Below, one piece after another: positions 17,768 through 26,508 of a stretch of DNA of 64,000 bases. The notes below the pieces were generated by a model. The model did not search any database. It was not told where the DNA came from and was given only the letters and a program-made list of their open reading frames with translations. The stretch comes from Piscinibacter sp943370595. Lineage in GTDB: Bacteria > Pseudomonadota > Gammaproteobacteria > Burkholderiales > Burkholderiaceae_C. The position numbers and the translations under genes are program-made. Every line of letters starts with the position of its first letter. Within the stretch, counting starts at the first letter, position 1. The DNA is taken from NCBI GenBank assembly GCA_943370595.1, contig CALRRO020000019.1, positions 1-64,000 on the forward strand, written 5' to 3'.

Positions 17768-19336
17768 TCAAACGCGGGAACTCAGCTGGATCCAGACCGC
17801 CCAGACGGCCTGCAGCAGGATCAGGAACCCGATCAGGGCGGTGAACTTGCGGCGATCCATCCTCTCGATGACTGATCGCTCGGGCGTCACGAACAGCGAC
17901 ACGGAGCCAACCACCGGCCGGTTGGTGAACGTGCTCAGGGTCTTGATGTCGCCGAAGGTCGGCCGCAACACACTCATGCCATACGCTGCGCCTGCACCGG
18001 CCAGCAGACTCACGAGCACCACGCCCAGCGCCAGATGCGTCCGCGAAGGCGCTACGGGGGCGGAGGCCACTCGCGGTGGCTCGACCAGGCGAAACTCTGC
18101 CAGCTGCGCCGATTCATCGAGCTTCACACCCAGGGACGCGGACTCGCGGCGCTGCACGAGCACTTCGTAGTTCCTTCGAATGACTTCGTAATCCCGGTTG
18201 AGCTGTGAGAGCTCCGCTTCGACCTGGGGGACACGATGCGCCATCGCCCGCGCTTCCTCGAGCCGCTGCTGTTCGGCAGCCAGACGGGAACGCAGCGAGG
18301 CAATTTCCGCTTCCGTGGTGGACAAGGCCATGCGGATGCGCTGGTACACCGGACTGGTAGCCGCGGCTCCCGGCTGGCCTCGCTCGGCCTCCGCCTTGGC
18401 CCGCTGCGCCTGCTCGCGCTTGACCTGCTGCTCCATGGAAGCAATCAGGCGCTTCGTGCTGACGACGTCGGGATGCTCTTCGGTGTAACGCCGAAGCAGT
18501 TCGTCGAGCTGCCGTTGTGCGGCCTCCAGTCGCTGCTCCGCTTCACTGCGCGTCGCGGTCGCTGCGACAGCAGGCAGATCCGGGGGCAGCTGCGGTGACT
18601 CCGAAGCCAGCTCCCGCTTGTAGGAGTCCCGCGTCTGCTCGGCGGCGTGAAGATCAGTCCTCATCTTCTGCACGGACTCGGACAACGCCGACATCCGACT
18701 GAAATAATCTTGATTCGACACCCCGGACAAGCCGAAGTTGCGCAGCTTGAACTCCTTCACACGATTCTCGGCCTCGACGAGTTTCTCCTCGTGCGCCTTG
18801 ATCTGCTCCTCGATGAAGCGTCCAGCTTCCTCCGAATCGCGACGCTTGCCACCCGTCGTGGAGTTCATGAACAGATCGACCAAGCTCTGCACCAGCTTGC
18901 GCGCCCGCTGCGGGTCGGTATCGCGGTAGCTGATCTCGTAGAGGTTGCCGGTGCCGGCGGGCTCCACCTTGATCTTGCTGGTCAGGATGGTGATGCTTGC
19001 GTCACGATCGTTGGGCACGGCTGGAACCAGCCCGATCGCGGGGTTGTCCATGAGTCGCTCGACGTTGGGCCGGGACACCAAGGTCTTCGCGAGCATCCGC
19101 ACCTGCTGGTCGATGTCGGGCTGCACCGTCAGACCCGCCATGAGGGGCTTCAACACAGTCTGCGTGTCGACGTAGACCTTGGCGCCGGCCTGGAAGCGGT
19201 TCGACATCAGCGAGACAGCCACCATGCCCAGCACCGCGACTGCCCACGCGACGCTGGCGCCGATCCAGCGCCAAGCCCATAGCACGCGCAGTACAGCCAG
19301 TGCGCGCTCGTGGATTTCGTGTATGCCGTTGTTCAT
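17768..19336 (-). CDS. Polysaccharide chain-length determinant protein (Wzz type), XrtA system
   Basis: The 522-residue inner-membrane protein has a helix near residues 25-47 and another near 485-510, enclosing a large periplasmic region. The first part has the Wzz fold, with AGAKVYVDTQTVLKPL and a strand-rich segment. About residues 160-380 form long coiled coils rich in E, K, R and Q (for example EEQIKAHEEKLVEAENRVKE). Before the last helix is a short proline-containing segment, and a third hydrophobic stretch lies near 430-450. Such proteins are polysaccharide copolymerases that set chain length and activate the BY-kinase. It is preceded by 237 bp containing a strong stem-loop (19512-19546), so its expression may be set apart from the export gene upstream. 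Confidence 0.9.
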   Translation of the reverse strand: MNNGIHEIHERALAVLRVLWAWRWIGASVAWAVAVLGMVAVSLMSNRFQAGAKVYVDTQTVLKPLMAGLTVQPDIDQQVRMLAKTLVSRPNVERLMDNPAIGLVPAVPNDRDASITILTSKIKVEPAGTGNLYEISYRDTDPQRARKLVQSLVDLFMNSTTGGKRRDSEEAGRFIEEQIKAHEEKLVEAENRVKEFKLRNFGLSGVSNQDYFSRMSALSESVQKMRTDLHAAEQTRDSYKRELASESPQLPPDLPAVAATATRSEAEQRLEAAQRQLDELLRRYTEEHPDVVSTKRLIASMEQQVKREQAQRAKAEAERGQPGAAATSPVYQRIRMALSTTEAEIASLRSRLAAEQQRLEEARAMAHRVPQVEAELSQLNRDYEVIRRNYEVLVQRRESASLGVKLDESAQLAEFRLVEPPRVASAPVAPSRTHLALGVVLVSLLAGAGAAYGMSVLRPTFGDIKTLSTFTNRPVVGSVSLFVTPERSVIERMDRRKFTALIGFLILLQAVWAVWIQLSSRV

Positions 19337-19511
19337 GTCTGCAATCGTCGATCGGAGTGCACCTTCGTTGCCAACCTCGACCCCGTCGGTGCCTGTCGAC
19401 AGCCCGAAGCCGCTCTGCCCGTATTCTCACTGCGCCGAGTACACCGCCACCGTGCATCCTTCACTCCGGAAGGCTGCTGTCTCCCAACGCCACCCGACCA
19501 GGGGGCGATGC

Positions 19512-19546
19512 GGGGTCGCATGGTCACATCGAGGTGTGACGACCCC
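19512..19546 (-). other. Two-part stem-loop between the export and chain-length genes
   Basis: An outer stem ggggtc/gacccc encloses, with a five-base bulge on one side, an inner stem gtcaca/tgtgac and a six-base loop. The element lies 28 bp beyond the stop codon of the export gene and 176 bp before the chain-length gene, in the 237-bp gap. No run of T follows, so it is not a standard intrinsic terminator; it might be an RNA-processing or attenuation structure, or a DNA operator, since the inner part is an 18-bp palindrome. Confidence 0.5.
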
Positions 19547-19573
19547 AATGTCGCGGCTCGCGCCTGGTGGCTG

Positions 19574-20209
19574 CTAGAACCAGCTCTGCGGCACGATGAT
19601 GATGTCGCCGGGCTTGACATCGGCATTGGCCGAGATGTCTCCGCGCTTGAGCAAGTCCTTCAGCCGCAAGCTGTACTGCTTGCCACCTTCGGAGCCCCGC
19701 ACGAGCACAGCGGCGTTGCCATCTGCAAAATCGGTCACACCGCCGGCCTGGATCATCACGTCCAGGACAGTCATCTGCTGACGGTACGGAATCGCCTGAG
19801 GCCTTGCCGCCTCGCCGACGATCCGGATCTGATCGGCATACACACCCTGAAAGCCGGTGACGATGACGCTGACCACCGGGTCACGAATCAGCCGGCTGAG
19901 GGCCTTCTCGACCTCGCGAGACAGTTCGCTCGGGCTCTTGCCCGCTGCCAGCAGGTCATCGACCAGCGGCGTCGACACGTAACCGTCGGGCCGCACCGTC
20001 ACCGTGGTGGACAGCTCCGGGTTCCGCCAGACCACGATGCTCAGCGCGTCCAGCGGTCCGATGCGGTAGCGCAGTTGCGGCGCCTCGACCGACTTGGGTG
20101 CCGGCGGATGACTCCCCAGCGTTCCACAACCGACCGTGGACAGGATCATCAGCGTCGCCAGGACGCGACGAAGACCGATATGGTGAAGAAAGGCACGAAG
20201 ATGAACCAC
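19574..20209 (-). CDS. Exopolysaccharide export lipoprotein (Wza family), XrtA system
   Basis: The 211-residue protein begins with a basic stretch and a lipoprotein signal ending ILSTVGCGTLG, so Cys28 would be lipidated. It continues with the polysaccharide-export domain, RIGPLDALSIVVWRNPELS, and SLBB-type repeats (RIVGEAARPQAIPY, TVLDVMIQAGGVTDFADGN). It ends DIIIVPQSWF, whose final aromatic is common in this family. It is short next to E. coli Wza and matches the compact form found in XrtA loci. It would sit in the outer membrane or periplasm and work with the barrel protein encoded at 15288-16865. It begins 146 bp after the sugar-transferase gene. Confidence 0.9.
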   Translation of the reverse strand: MVHLRAFLHHIGLRRVLATLMILSTVGCGTLGSHPPAPKSVEAPQLRYRIGPLDALSIVVWRNPELSTTVTVRPDGYVSTPLVDDLLAAGKSPSELSREVEKALSRLIRDPVVSVIVTGFQGVYADQIRIVGEAARPQAIPYRQQMTVLDVMIQAGGVTDFADGNAAVLVRGSEGGKQYSLRLKDLLKRGDISANADVKPGDIIIVPQSWF

Positions 20210-20287
20210 GACAGGATCCTTTTCAGGGAAGTGAACCGCCCCGCGCGCGGGCTGCGGGGAGCTTCCGATGCTGCGCGATCACGGCCG

Positions 20288-20320
20288 CCGTGGCAACCCG
20301 CTGAAGGGTTGCTGCCACGG
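20288..20320 (-). other. Imperfect inverted repeat in the gap after the sugar transferase
   Basis: Arms ccgtggc and gccacgg enclose a second stem aaccc/gggtt with a three-base bulge and a six-base loop. It lies in the 146-bp gap between the initiating sugar-transferase gene and the export gene. There is no T tail for the minus-strand transcript, so a simple terminator is unlikely. It may slow transcription or protect an RNA end. Confidence 0.45.
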
Positions 20321-20355
20321 CAAAGATCATAGTGGACGCCGGCCGGCGTTGATCA

Positions 20356-21759
20356 CTACTGCGCGCCTTCGCGGAACAGCACGACGCTGACGGTCTCGAT
20401 CAGGACGAGGATGTCCAGGAACAGCGAGTTGTTCTTGACGTAGTACAGATCGAACTCGTGCTTACGGCGCGCGTCTTCCACCGAAGCGCCATAGCTGTAG
20501 CGCACCTGGGCCCACCCCGTGACGCCCGGCTTGACGCTGTGCCGGATGTCGTAGAACGGGATCTGACCGCGGAGCTGCTCGACGAAGGAGGGGCGCTCGG
20601 GACGCGGACCCACCAGGCTCATCTCGCCCTTGAGCACGCTGATCAGCTGCGGCAGCTCGTCGATGCGGCACTTGCGGATGAAGGCGCCGACGCGGGTCAC
20701 GCGAGCGTCGTTCTTCGTCGCCCAGCGAGCCACGCCATCACGTTCGGCATCGGTGCACATGCTGCGGAACTTCAGGCACATGAAGCCTCGGCCGCCCAGA
20801 CCCACACGCTCCTGGCGGTAGATGATCGGGCCCGGGCTGTCCAGTTTGATCAGCAGCGCCGTGACGAGCATCACCGGTGAGGCCAGCGCCAGCAGCGTGG
20901 CCGACGAGACGATGTCGAAAGCGCGCTTGACAGCGGTGCGAACTGGCCCCTGAACGAACCCGTGGCCGTACACCAGCCAGCTGGCCTTCAGGCTTTCCGT
21001 AGGCACCTGGCCCTTGGCGCGCTCGTAGAAGCCGGCCAAGTCGAGAACCGGCGTGCCTTGCAGCCGGCACTCCAGCAACTGGTCCATCGGCAGTGCACCG
21101 CCGCGCTGCTCGCGCACGGCGACGATCACCTCGTCCACCTGCATGCGCTTGACGATGCTGCTGACCGAAGCATCGCGCGAGAAGATCTTCTCGCCTTGCG
21201 CGATCTCCTCTTCGCTGCCGGCCGGATAGAAGCCGACCACGGACCGATGCGCACGTCCTGGCGAGCGCAGATCGGCCGCAATGCTCATGGCTTCCTTGCC
21301 CGTGCCCACGATCAGCACGCGCGGCGAGCCGACGACCGAGCGGCGCACGAAATGGAACACCATGCGCACCAGCACCAGGCCGAGCAGCATGTAAACGACC
21401 ACCGGGAACAGCAGCTCTCGGGCCCGACCGGTCAGGCCGCCGGTGCTGATGGCCACATAGGCGATCCCCGCTCCCACCATTACGGCGAGAAAGGCCCGGC
21501 TCAACAGCGCAGCCATGCTGACCGACACTGACGACGACCGGTAGATGCCGAACACGGAGTACAGCAGCGACATCAGCAGCGCGAAGCCGGCGGCGTGCAG
21601 CAGCAACTGCGCAGGCAGGTCGCCGAGGCTGAAGAAGTTCAGGCGCAGGTCCGACAGGCCCTGGGCAGCCAGCAGCACTGCCAGGAAGCAGAAGATGCCG
21701 TCAGCCAGCAACTCGGCCAGCGCAGACAGCGGAATGTGATGTTGAAAGACCTTGACCAT
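20356..21759 (-). CDS. Initiating sugar transferase (polyisoprenyl-phosphate), XrtA system type
   Basis: The 467-residue protein has four N-terminal membrane helices, a Rossmann-like CoA-binding segment (RVLIVGTGKEAMSI) and a C-terminal bacterial sugar-transferase domain with KRAFDIVSSATLLAL, LIKLDSPGPIIYRQERVG, CLKFRSMCTDAE, RKCRIDELPQL and SLVGPRPERP. These are the motifs of PglC/WbaP-type enzymes, which move a sugar phosphate from a nucleotide sugar to undecaprenyl phosphate, the first step of repeat-unit assembly. The XrtA-specific form has this length and domain order. The start at 21759 (MVKVFQHH) is preferred over an upstream in-frame start because the added residues do not fit. It is the first gene of the exopolysaccharide run. 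The 132 bp before it hold no promoter I can identify with confidence. Confidence 0.92.
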   Translation of the reverse strand: MVKVFQHHIPLSALAELLADGIFCFLAVLLAAQGLSDLRLNFFSLGDLPAQLLLHAAGFALLMSLLYSVFGIYRSSSVSVSMAALLSRAFLAVMVGAGIAYVAISTGGLTGRARELLFPVVVYMLLGLVLVRMVFHFVRRSVVGSPRVLIVGTGKEAMSIAADLRSPGRAHRSVVGFYPAGSEEEIAQGEKIFSRDASVSSIVKRMQVDEVIVAVREQRGGALPMDQLLECRLQGTPVLDLAGFYERAKGQVPTESLKASWLVYGHGFVQGPVRTAVKRAFDIVSSATLLALASPVMLVTALLIKLDSPGPIIYRQERVGLGGRGFMCLKFRSMCTDAERDGVARWATKNDARVTRVGAFIRKCRIDELPQLISVLKGEMSLVGPRPERPSFVEQLRGQIPFYDIRHSVKPGVTGWAQVRYSYGASVEDARRKHEFDLYYVKNNSLFLDILVLIETVSVVLFREGAQ

Positions 21760-21894
21760 GGCGTCAGCCCCCGTTCGGAGTGAGGTGGATTCTCGATAGG
21801 CCCACCCCTGGCAGAAACCCTCCAAACGAGGGGAAATCCGCCAGTGACGCTAGGGGGAGACGGCAGCGAAGAACGTCACACGCGCGCAATGAAA

Positions 21895-21925
21895 AAGGGG
21901 CTGACCCGATCTGGATCAACCCCTT
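21895..21925 (-). terminator. Intrinsic terminator after the tRNA genes
   Basis: The minus-strand transcript has a 13-bp stem with two G-U pairs (AAGGGGUUGAUCC against GGGUCAGCCCCUU), a five-base loop and five U residues after the stem. It starts 8 bases past the CCA end of tRNA-Asp, so it ends the tRNA transcript before the exopolysaccharide genes begin. Confidence 0.88.
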
Positions 21926-21932
21926 GCGTGCT

Positions 21933-22009
21933 TGGCGGAGTGGACGGGGCTCGAACCCGCGACCCCCGGCGTGACAGGCCGGTATTCTAACCAACTGAAC
22001 TACCACTCC
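21933..22009 (-). tRNA. tRNA-Asp (GTC)
   Basis: The 77-nt cloverleaf begins GGAGTGGTAGTTCAG and ends CCACTCCGCCA, with the CCA encoded. The acceptor stem GGAGTGG pairs with CCACTCC. The anticodon loop CTGTCAC gives GTC, and the T arm contains GGTTCGAGCC. It is the last of three tRNA genes on the minus strand. Confidence 0.96.
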
Positions 22010-22055
22010 GCGTGGCCGGCAGCTCCAGGATTGCTCCTCAAGCGCTGCCGAAACT

Positions 22056-22131
22056 TGGCGTCCCCTAGGGGATTCGAACCCCTGTTACAACCGTGAAAGG
22101 GTCGTGTCCTAGGCCTCTAGACGAAGGGGAC
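22056..22131 (-). tRNA. tRNA-Glu (TTC)
   Basis: The 76-nt cloverleaf begins GTCCCCTTCGTCTAGAGG and ends GGGGACGCCA with an encoded CCA. The anticodon loop CCTTTCACGG gives TTC, and the T arm contains GGTTCGAATCC. It lies between tRNA-Ala and tRNA-Asp, downstream of the gene for glutamyl-tRNA synthetase, which charges it. Confidence 0.96.
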
Positions 22132-22177
22132 TGGAACTCCTCGTCGACTCGAAACTGCATCCGCTGCTCGGCAACCT

Positions 22178-22253
<76 letters not shown>

Positions 22254-22312
22254 GTTGTGCCGTTGGTGCAGCAGTTGCAGTTTCAAGCGAGACTGCGATT
22301 ATAGACAGGTTT

Positions 22313-23707
22313 TCAGACGGCCTGCAATCTCCGCAGCACGACGTCGCGAGGAAACAGCTCCAGCACGGCATCGATCGACGGCGTCTGCGTGCGTCCGCAA
22401 ACGAGCACACGCAGCGCATGCGCCAGTTGCGGCATCTTCAGGCCGTGGGCGCCAAGCGTCTCCTTGATCGCCAGGGCGATCGTGGCCTTGTCCCAGTCGA
22501 TCTCGCTGAGCCGTCCACGCAGTGCCTGCAGGGCCGGACGCACCGGCTCTGTGACATGCGCGGCCAGATCCTCTTCCCGCGGCGACACGTCGAAGAAGTA
22601 CATGCCGAGCCAGTCCGACAGTTCGACCAGCGTCGCGCAGCGGTCCTTGAACAGCGCGCACATCCGTGCGAGTCGTGCATCCGCCACGACGCTCACGCCG
22701 CGCGATTCGAACAGTCGCGACACCAGCGACGCAAGGGCGTCGTCCGGCGTAGCCTTGATGACGTGGGCATTCACCCAGTTGAGCTTGGCGGCGTCCCACT
22801 GCGCGGGGCTGCGAGCGAGGTGATGCCCATCGAACCAGGCCACGAGCTGCGCCCGGTCGAACAGCTCGTCGTCGCCATGGCTCCAGCCCAGCCGTGCGAG
22901 GTAGTTGACCATCGCGTCAGGCAGGTAACCGCCCTCCTCGTACTGCATCACGCTGACCGCGCCGTGGCGCTTGGAAAGCTTGTCGCCGTCCGGGCCGAGG
23001 ATCATCGGCACGTGGCCGTACTCGGGCAGTTCGGCACCAAGCGCCCGCAGGATGTTGATCTGGCGCGGCGTGTTGTTGACGTGGTCGTCGCCGCGGATCA
23101 CGTGGCTGATCTGCATGTCCCAGTCGTCGACCACCACGCAGAAGTTGTAGGTCGGCGTGCCGTCGGGGCGGCTGATGATCAGGTCGTCGAGCTCGCGGTT
23201 GCTGATCGTGATCGAGCCCTTGACCATGTCGTTCCAGGTCACGTCGCCATCGATCGGGTTGCGAAAGCGCACCACTGGCGGCACACCTGCCGGCATCGGC
23301 GGCAGGGCCTTGCCGGGTTCCGGGCGCCAGCGGCCGTCGTAGCGCGGCTTCTCGCCGCGCGCGCGCTGCGCCTCGCGCATGGCGTCGAGTTCTTCCGGCG
23401 TGCAGTAGCAGTGGTAGGCCGTGCCCTCGGCGAGCATCTTGTCGATCACCGCCTTGTAGCGATCGAGACGCTTCATCTGATAGAACGGGCCTTCGTCGTA
23501 GTCCAGGCGCAGCCAGTTCATCGCCGCAATGATCTGGTCGACGGCCTCCTGCGTCGAACGCGCGACGTCGGTGTCCTCGATGCGCAGGATGAAGTCGCCG
23601 CCGTGGTGGCGTGCGAAGGCCCAGGAGAACAGCGCCGTGCGCGCCGTGCCGAGGTGCAGGAAACCCGTCGGCGACGGGGCGATGCGGGTGCGGACTCTGC
23701 GGGTCAT
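22313..23707 (-). CDS. gltX: Glutamate--tRNA ligase
   Basis: The 464-residue class I synthetase has RIAPSPTGFLHLGTARTALF, which carries the HIGH-type motif (HLGT), and KLSKRHGAVS, the KMSKS-type motif. The order and length match bacterial GluRS. It attaches glutamate to tRNA-Glu in the cytoplasm. The start at 23707 (MTRRVRTRIAPSP) places the HIGH motif at the usual distance from the N-terminus; upstream in-frame codons are out of character. It lies 13 bp after metZ and directly before a tRNA cluster that includes its own substrate tRNA-Glu. Confidence 0.95.
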   Translation of the reverse strand: MTRRVRTRIAPSPTGFLHLGTARTALFSWAFARHHGGDFILRIEDTDVARSTQEAVDQIIAAMNWLRLDYDEGPFYQMKRLDRYKAVIDKMLAEGTAYHCYCTPEELDAMREAQRARGEKPRYDGRWRPEPGKALPPMPAGVPPVVRFRNPIDGDVTWNDMVKGSITISNRELDDLIISRPDGTPTYNFCVVVDDWDMQISHVIRGDDHVNNTPRQINILRALGAELPEYGHVPMILGPDGDKLSKRHGAVSVMQYEEGGYLPDAMVNYLARLGWSHGDDELFDRAQLVAWFDGHHLARSPAQWDAAKLNWVNAHVIKATPDDALASLVSRLFESRGVSVVADARLARMCALFKDRCATLVELSDWLGMYFFDVSPREEDLAAHVTEPVRPALQALRGRLSEIDWDKATIALAIKETLGAHGLKMPQLAHALRVLVCGRTQTPSIDAVLELFPRDVVLRRLQAV

Positions 23708-23720
23708 CGGTTCTTCTCGT

Positions 23721-24956
23721 TCACAGCGTCGCGAGGCCACGCAGCAGGTCGGCCTGCAGGTCTCGCACGTCGTCCAGACCGACGGCGACGCGGACCATGC
23801 CCTGCGTGATGCCCGCGGCCTGGCGCTGTTCTTCGGTGAGGCGCCCGTGCGAGGTGCTCGCCGGGTGCGTGATGGTGGTCTTGGTGTCGCCGAGGTTGGC
23901 GGTGATCGAGCACACGCGCGTGCTGTCGATGACGTGGAAGGCGTTCTTGCGCGCCTGCGCCGCGCCGCCCGCGGCCTGGCCGCGCACGATGAACGACACC
24001 ACCGCGCCACCGCTGCCCGACTGCTGAGCCATCGCCAGCGCATGCTGCGGGTGCGACGCGAGACCCGGGTAGAACACGCGCTCGACCTGCGGCTGCGACT
24101 CCAGCCAGCGCGCCAGCTCGAGCGCCCGGCGGCTCTGCGCCTCCATGCGGATGCCCAGCGTCTCCAGGCCCTTGAGCACCACCCAGGCGTTGAAGGGCGA
24201 CAGGCTCATGCCGGCGCTGCGCATCACCGGCACGAACTTCTCGTTGACCAGGGCCTCGCTGCCGCAGATGGCGCCGGCGATCACGCGGCCCTGGCCATCC
24301 AGGTACTTGGTGCCCGAGTGGATGACCAGATCCGCGCCGTACTCGATAGGCCGCTGCAACGCCGGCGAGCAGAAACAGTTGTCGACGGCCAGCCAGGCGC
24401 CGGCCTTCTTCGCGATTGCCGAGAGCGCCGCGATGTCGCACACCTCGGTCAGCGGATTGGTCGGCGACTCGGCGAACAGCAGCTTCGTGTTCGGCCTGAT
24501 CGCCTGCAGCCACTCGTCCGGATCGGTCTGCGAGACGAAGCTCGTCTCGACGCCGAACTTTGCGAACTCGCGGCCGAACAGCATGATGGTCGAGCCGAAC
24601 ACGCTGCGCGAGCAGATGACGTGGTCACCGGCCTTCAGCAACCCCATGCCGAGCAGCAGGATCGCACTCATGCCGCTGGAGGTGGCGATGCAGGCCTGCG
24701 CGCCCTCGAGTGCCGCCAGGCGCCGCTCGAACATCATCACCGTCGGGTTGGTGAAGCGCGAGTAGATGAAGGCTTCTTCCTCGTTGGCGAAGCGCGCCGC
24801 GGCAGTAGCCGCATCGGGCTGGCGGAAGCTGCTGGTCAGGAACAGGGCTTCGGAGTTCTCGCCCCAGGCGCTGGCCGGCAGGCCCTCGCGCACGGCCAGC
24901 GTGTCGAGGTGCACGCCATCCGGCAGGTCGACGCGTGGAATGCGCTTGTCGCTCAT
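23721..24956 (-). CDS. metZ: O-succinylhomoserine sulfhydrylase
   Basis: The 411-residue PLP enzyme belongs to the Cys/Met metabolism family. The cofactor lysine is in VIHSGTKYLDGQGRV, and conserved segments include EAFIYSRFTNPTVMMFERRLA and ATSSGMSAILL. MetZ converts O-succinylhomoserine (or the acetyl ester) and sulfide to homocysteine in methionine synthesis. The N-terminal pattern, with LDTLAVREG and FLTSSF, and its position directly after purF, as in other Burkholderiales, point to MetZ rather than cystathionine gamma-synthase. Its start codon shares one base with the purF stop codon (TGATG). Confidence 0.93.
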   Translation of the reverse strand: MSDKRIPRVDLPDGVHLDTLAVREGLPASAWGENSEALFLTSSFRQPDAATAAARFANEEEAFIYSRFTNPTVMMFERRLAALEGAQACIATSSGMSAILLLGMGLLKAGDHVICSRSVFGSTIMLFGREFAKFGVETSFVSQTDPDEWLQAIRPNTKLLFAESPTNPLTEVCDIAALSAIAKKAGAWLAVDNCFCSPALQRPIEYGADLVIHSGTKYLDGQGRVIAGAICGSEALVNEKFVPVMRSAGMSLSPFNAWVVLKGLETLGIRMEAQSRRALELARWLESQPQVERVFYPGLASHPQHALAMAQQSGSGGAVVSFIVRGQAAGGAAQARKNAFHVIDSTRVCSITANLGDTKTTITHPASTSHGRLTEEQRQAAGITQGMVRVAVGLDDVRDLQADLLRGLATL

Positions 24957-26479
24957 CAGCGCGACTCCGTCGCGTTCTGCAGCGCCAGGCGAGAGCGGTC
25001 CCCGCCCTCTTCCTCGTCGCCCTGCGATTGGCGCTGCGCCGCCAGGGTGTCGAAGTCGGCGGCCGTGATGTCGCCGGTGATGTAGACGCCGTCGAAGCAG
25101 GACGCTTCGAAGCCCTGAAGCTTCGGGTTCAGCGCAGCGACCACCTTCTTCATCGCCGCCACATCCTGGTAGATCAGTGCATCGGCACCGATGTACTGGC
25201 GGATCTCTTCGGTGGTGCGGTTGTGCGCGATCAGCTCGTCCTTGGTCGGCATGTCGATGCCATAGACGTTCGGAAACCGGACCGGCGGCGCGGCCGAGGC
25301 CATGTAGACCTTGCGTGCGCCGGCGTCACGCGCCATCTGCACGATCTCCTTCGACGTGGTGCCGCGCACGATCGAGTCGTCGACCAGCAGCACGTTGCGG
25401 CCCTTGAACTCGGTGGCGATCGCATTGAGCTTCTGGCGCACCGACTTCTTGCGCATGCCCTGCCCCGGCATGATGAACGTGCGGCCCACGTAGCGGTTCT
25501 TCACGAAACCTTCGCGATACGGCTTGCCGATCTTCTGCGCCAGTTGCATCGCCGACGGGCGGCTCGATTCCGGGATCGGGATCACCACGTCGATCTCGTT
25601 CGGCGGCATCGTGGAGATCAGGCGCTGCGCGAGCGTCTCGCCCATGTTCAGTCGCGCCTGGTAGACCGACACGCCGTCCATCACCGAATCGGGCCGTGCG
25701 AGGTAGACGTACTCGAACATGCACGGGTTGAGCGACGGGTTCTCGGCGCATTGCTTCGCGTGCAGACGCCCTTCCAGGTCGATGAAGATCGCCTCGCCGG
25801 GCGCCACGTCGCGCACCAGCTTGTGACCCGTGCCCTCGAGCGCGACCGACTCGCTGGCTACCATCACCTCGCGGCCACCGGGCCCCTCGCCTTCGCCGAA
25901 GCACAGCGGCCGGATGCCGAACGGGTCGCGGAAGGCCAGCAGGCCGTGGCCAGCAATCAGCGCCACCACCGCATACGAGCCCTTCAGCCGCTTGTGCACC
26001 GCCGACACGGCCTTGAAGATCGACTCCGGGCTCAGCGGCAGATCGCGTGCAGCGAGCTCGAGCTCGTGCGCCACCACGTTGATCAGCACCTCGGTATCGC
26101 TCTCGGTGTTGATGTGGCGGCGGTCGATGTCGAACAGCTCCTGCTTCAGCGAGTGCGCGTTGGTCAGGTTGCCGTTGTGCACCAGCACGATGCCGAACGG
26201 CGCGTTGACGTAGAAGGGCTGAGCCTCCTCCTCGCTGTAGGCGTTGCCCGCCGTCGGGTAGCGCACCTGGCCGAGGCCGACGCGCCCCGGCAGGCCACGC
26301 ATGTTGCGGGTGCGGAACACGTCGCGCACCATGCCGCGGGCCTTGTGCATGAAGCACTTGGTGCCTTCCATGGTCACGATGCCTGCCGCATCCTGGCCGC
26401 GGTGCTGCAGCAGCAGCAGCGCGTCGTAGATCAGCTGGTTGACCGGCGAACGCGAGATCACACCGACGATGCCACACAT
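24956..26479 (-). CDS. purF: Amidophosphoribosyltransferase
   Basis: The 507-residue protein begins MCGIVGVI, so Cys2 is the glutaminase nucleophile with no propeptide. The glutaminase domain covers about residues 1-240, and the phosphoribosyltransferase domain has NVLLVDDSIVRGTTSKEIV, the PRPP-binding loop. It makes 5-phosphoribosylamine, the first committed step of purine synthesis. The start is fixed by the required Cys and preceded by CTGGAG as a plausible ribosome binding site. It follows cvpA by 29 bp, the usual cvpA-purF arrangement. The C-terminal tail after VAAL is longer than in E. coli and rich in charged residues. Confidence 0.96.
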   Translation of the reverse strand: MCGIVGVISRSPVNQLIYDALLLLQHRGQDAAGIVTMEGTKCFMHKARGMVRDVFRTRNMRGLPGRVGLGQVRYPTAGNAYSEEEAQPFYVNAPFGIVLVHNGNLTNAHSLKQELFDIDRRHINTESDTEVLINVVAHELELAARDLPLSPESIFKAVSAVHKRLKGSYAVVALIAGHGLLAFRDPFGIRPLCFGEGEGPGGREVMVASESVALEGTGHKLVRDVAPGEAIFIDLEGRLHAKQCAENPSLNPCMFEYVYLARPDSVMDGVSVYQARLNMGETLAQRLISTMPPNEIDVVIPIPESSRPSAMQLAQKIGKPYREGFVKNRYVGRTFIMPGQGMRKKSVRQKLNAIATEFKGRNVLLVDDSIVRGTTSKEIVQMARDAGARKVYMASAAPPVRFPNVYGIDMPTKDELIAHNRTTEEIRQYIGADALIYQDVAAMKKVVAALNPKLQGFEASCFDGVYITGDITAADFDTLAAQRQSQGDEEEGGDRSRLALQNATESR

Positions 26480-26508
26480 GTCATCAACTCCAGTTCATCT
26501 CAAGCGGC

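Noticed and set aside
19523..19540. Palindrome gtcaca-N6-tgtgac as a CRP site
   Set aside because: CRP sites have TGTGA then TCACA; here the half-sites are in the reverse order, so it is better described as a stem-loop or an unknown operator.
21760..21894. A sigma54 promoter before the sugar-transferase gene, as known for some PEP-CTERM genes
   Set aside because: No TGGCAC-N5-TTGC pair is present on the minus strand; the nearest match (TGGCGG) lacks the second element.
21759..22009. tRNA-Asp as the attachment site for the polysaccharide locus
   Set aside because: No integrase gene was found, and no second copy of the tRNA 3' end was noticed at the far side of the locus.
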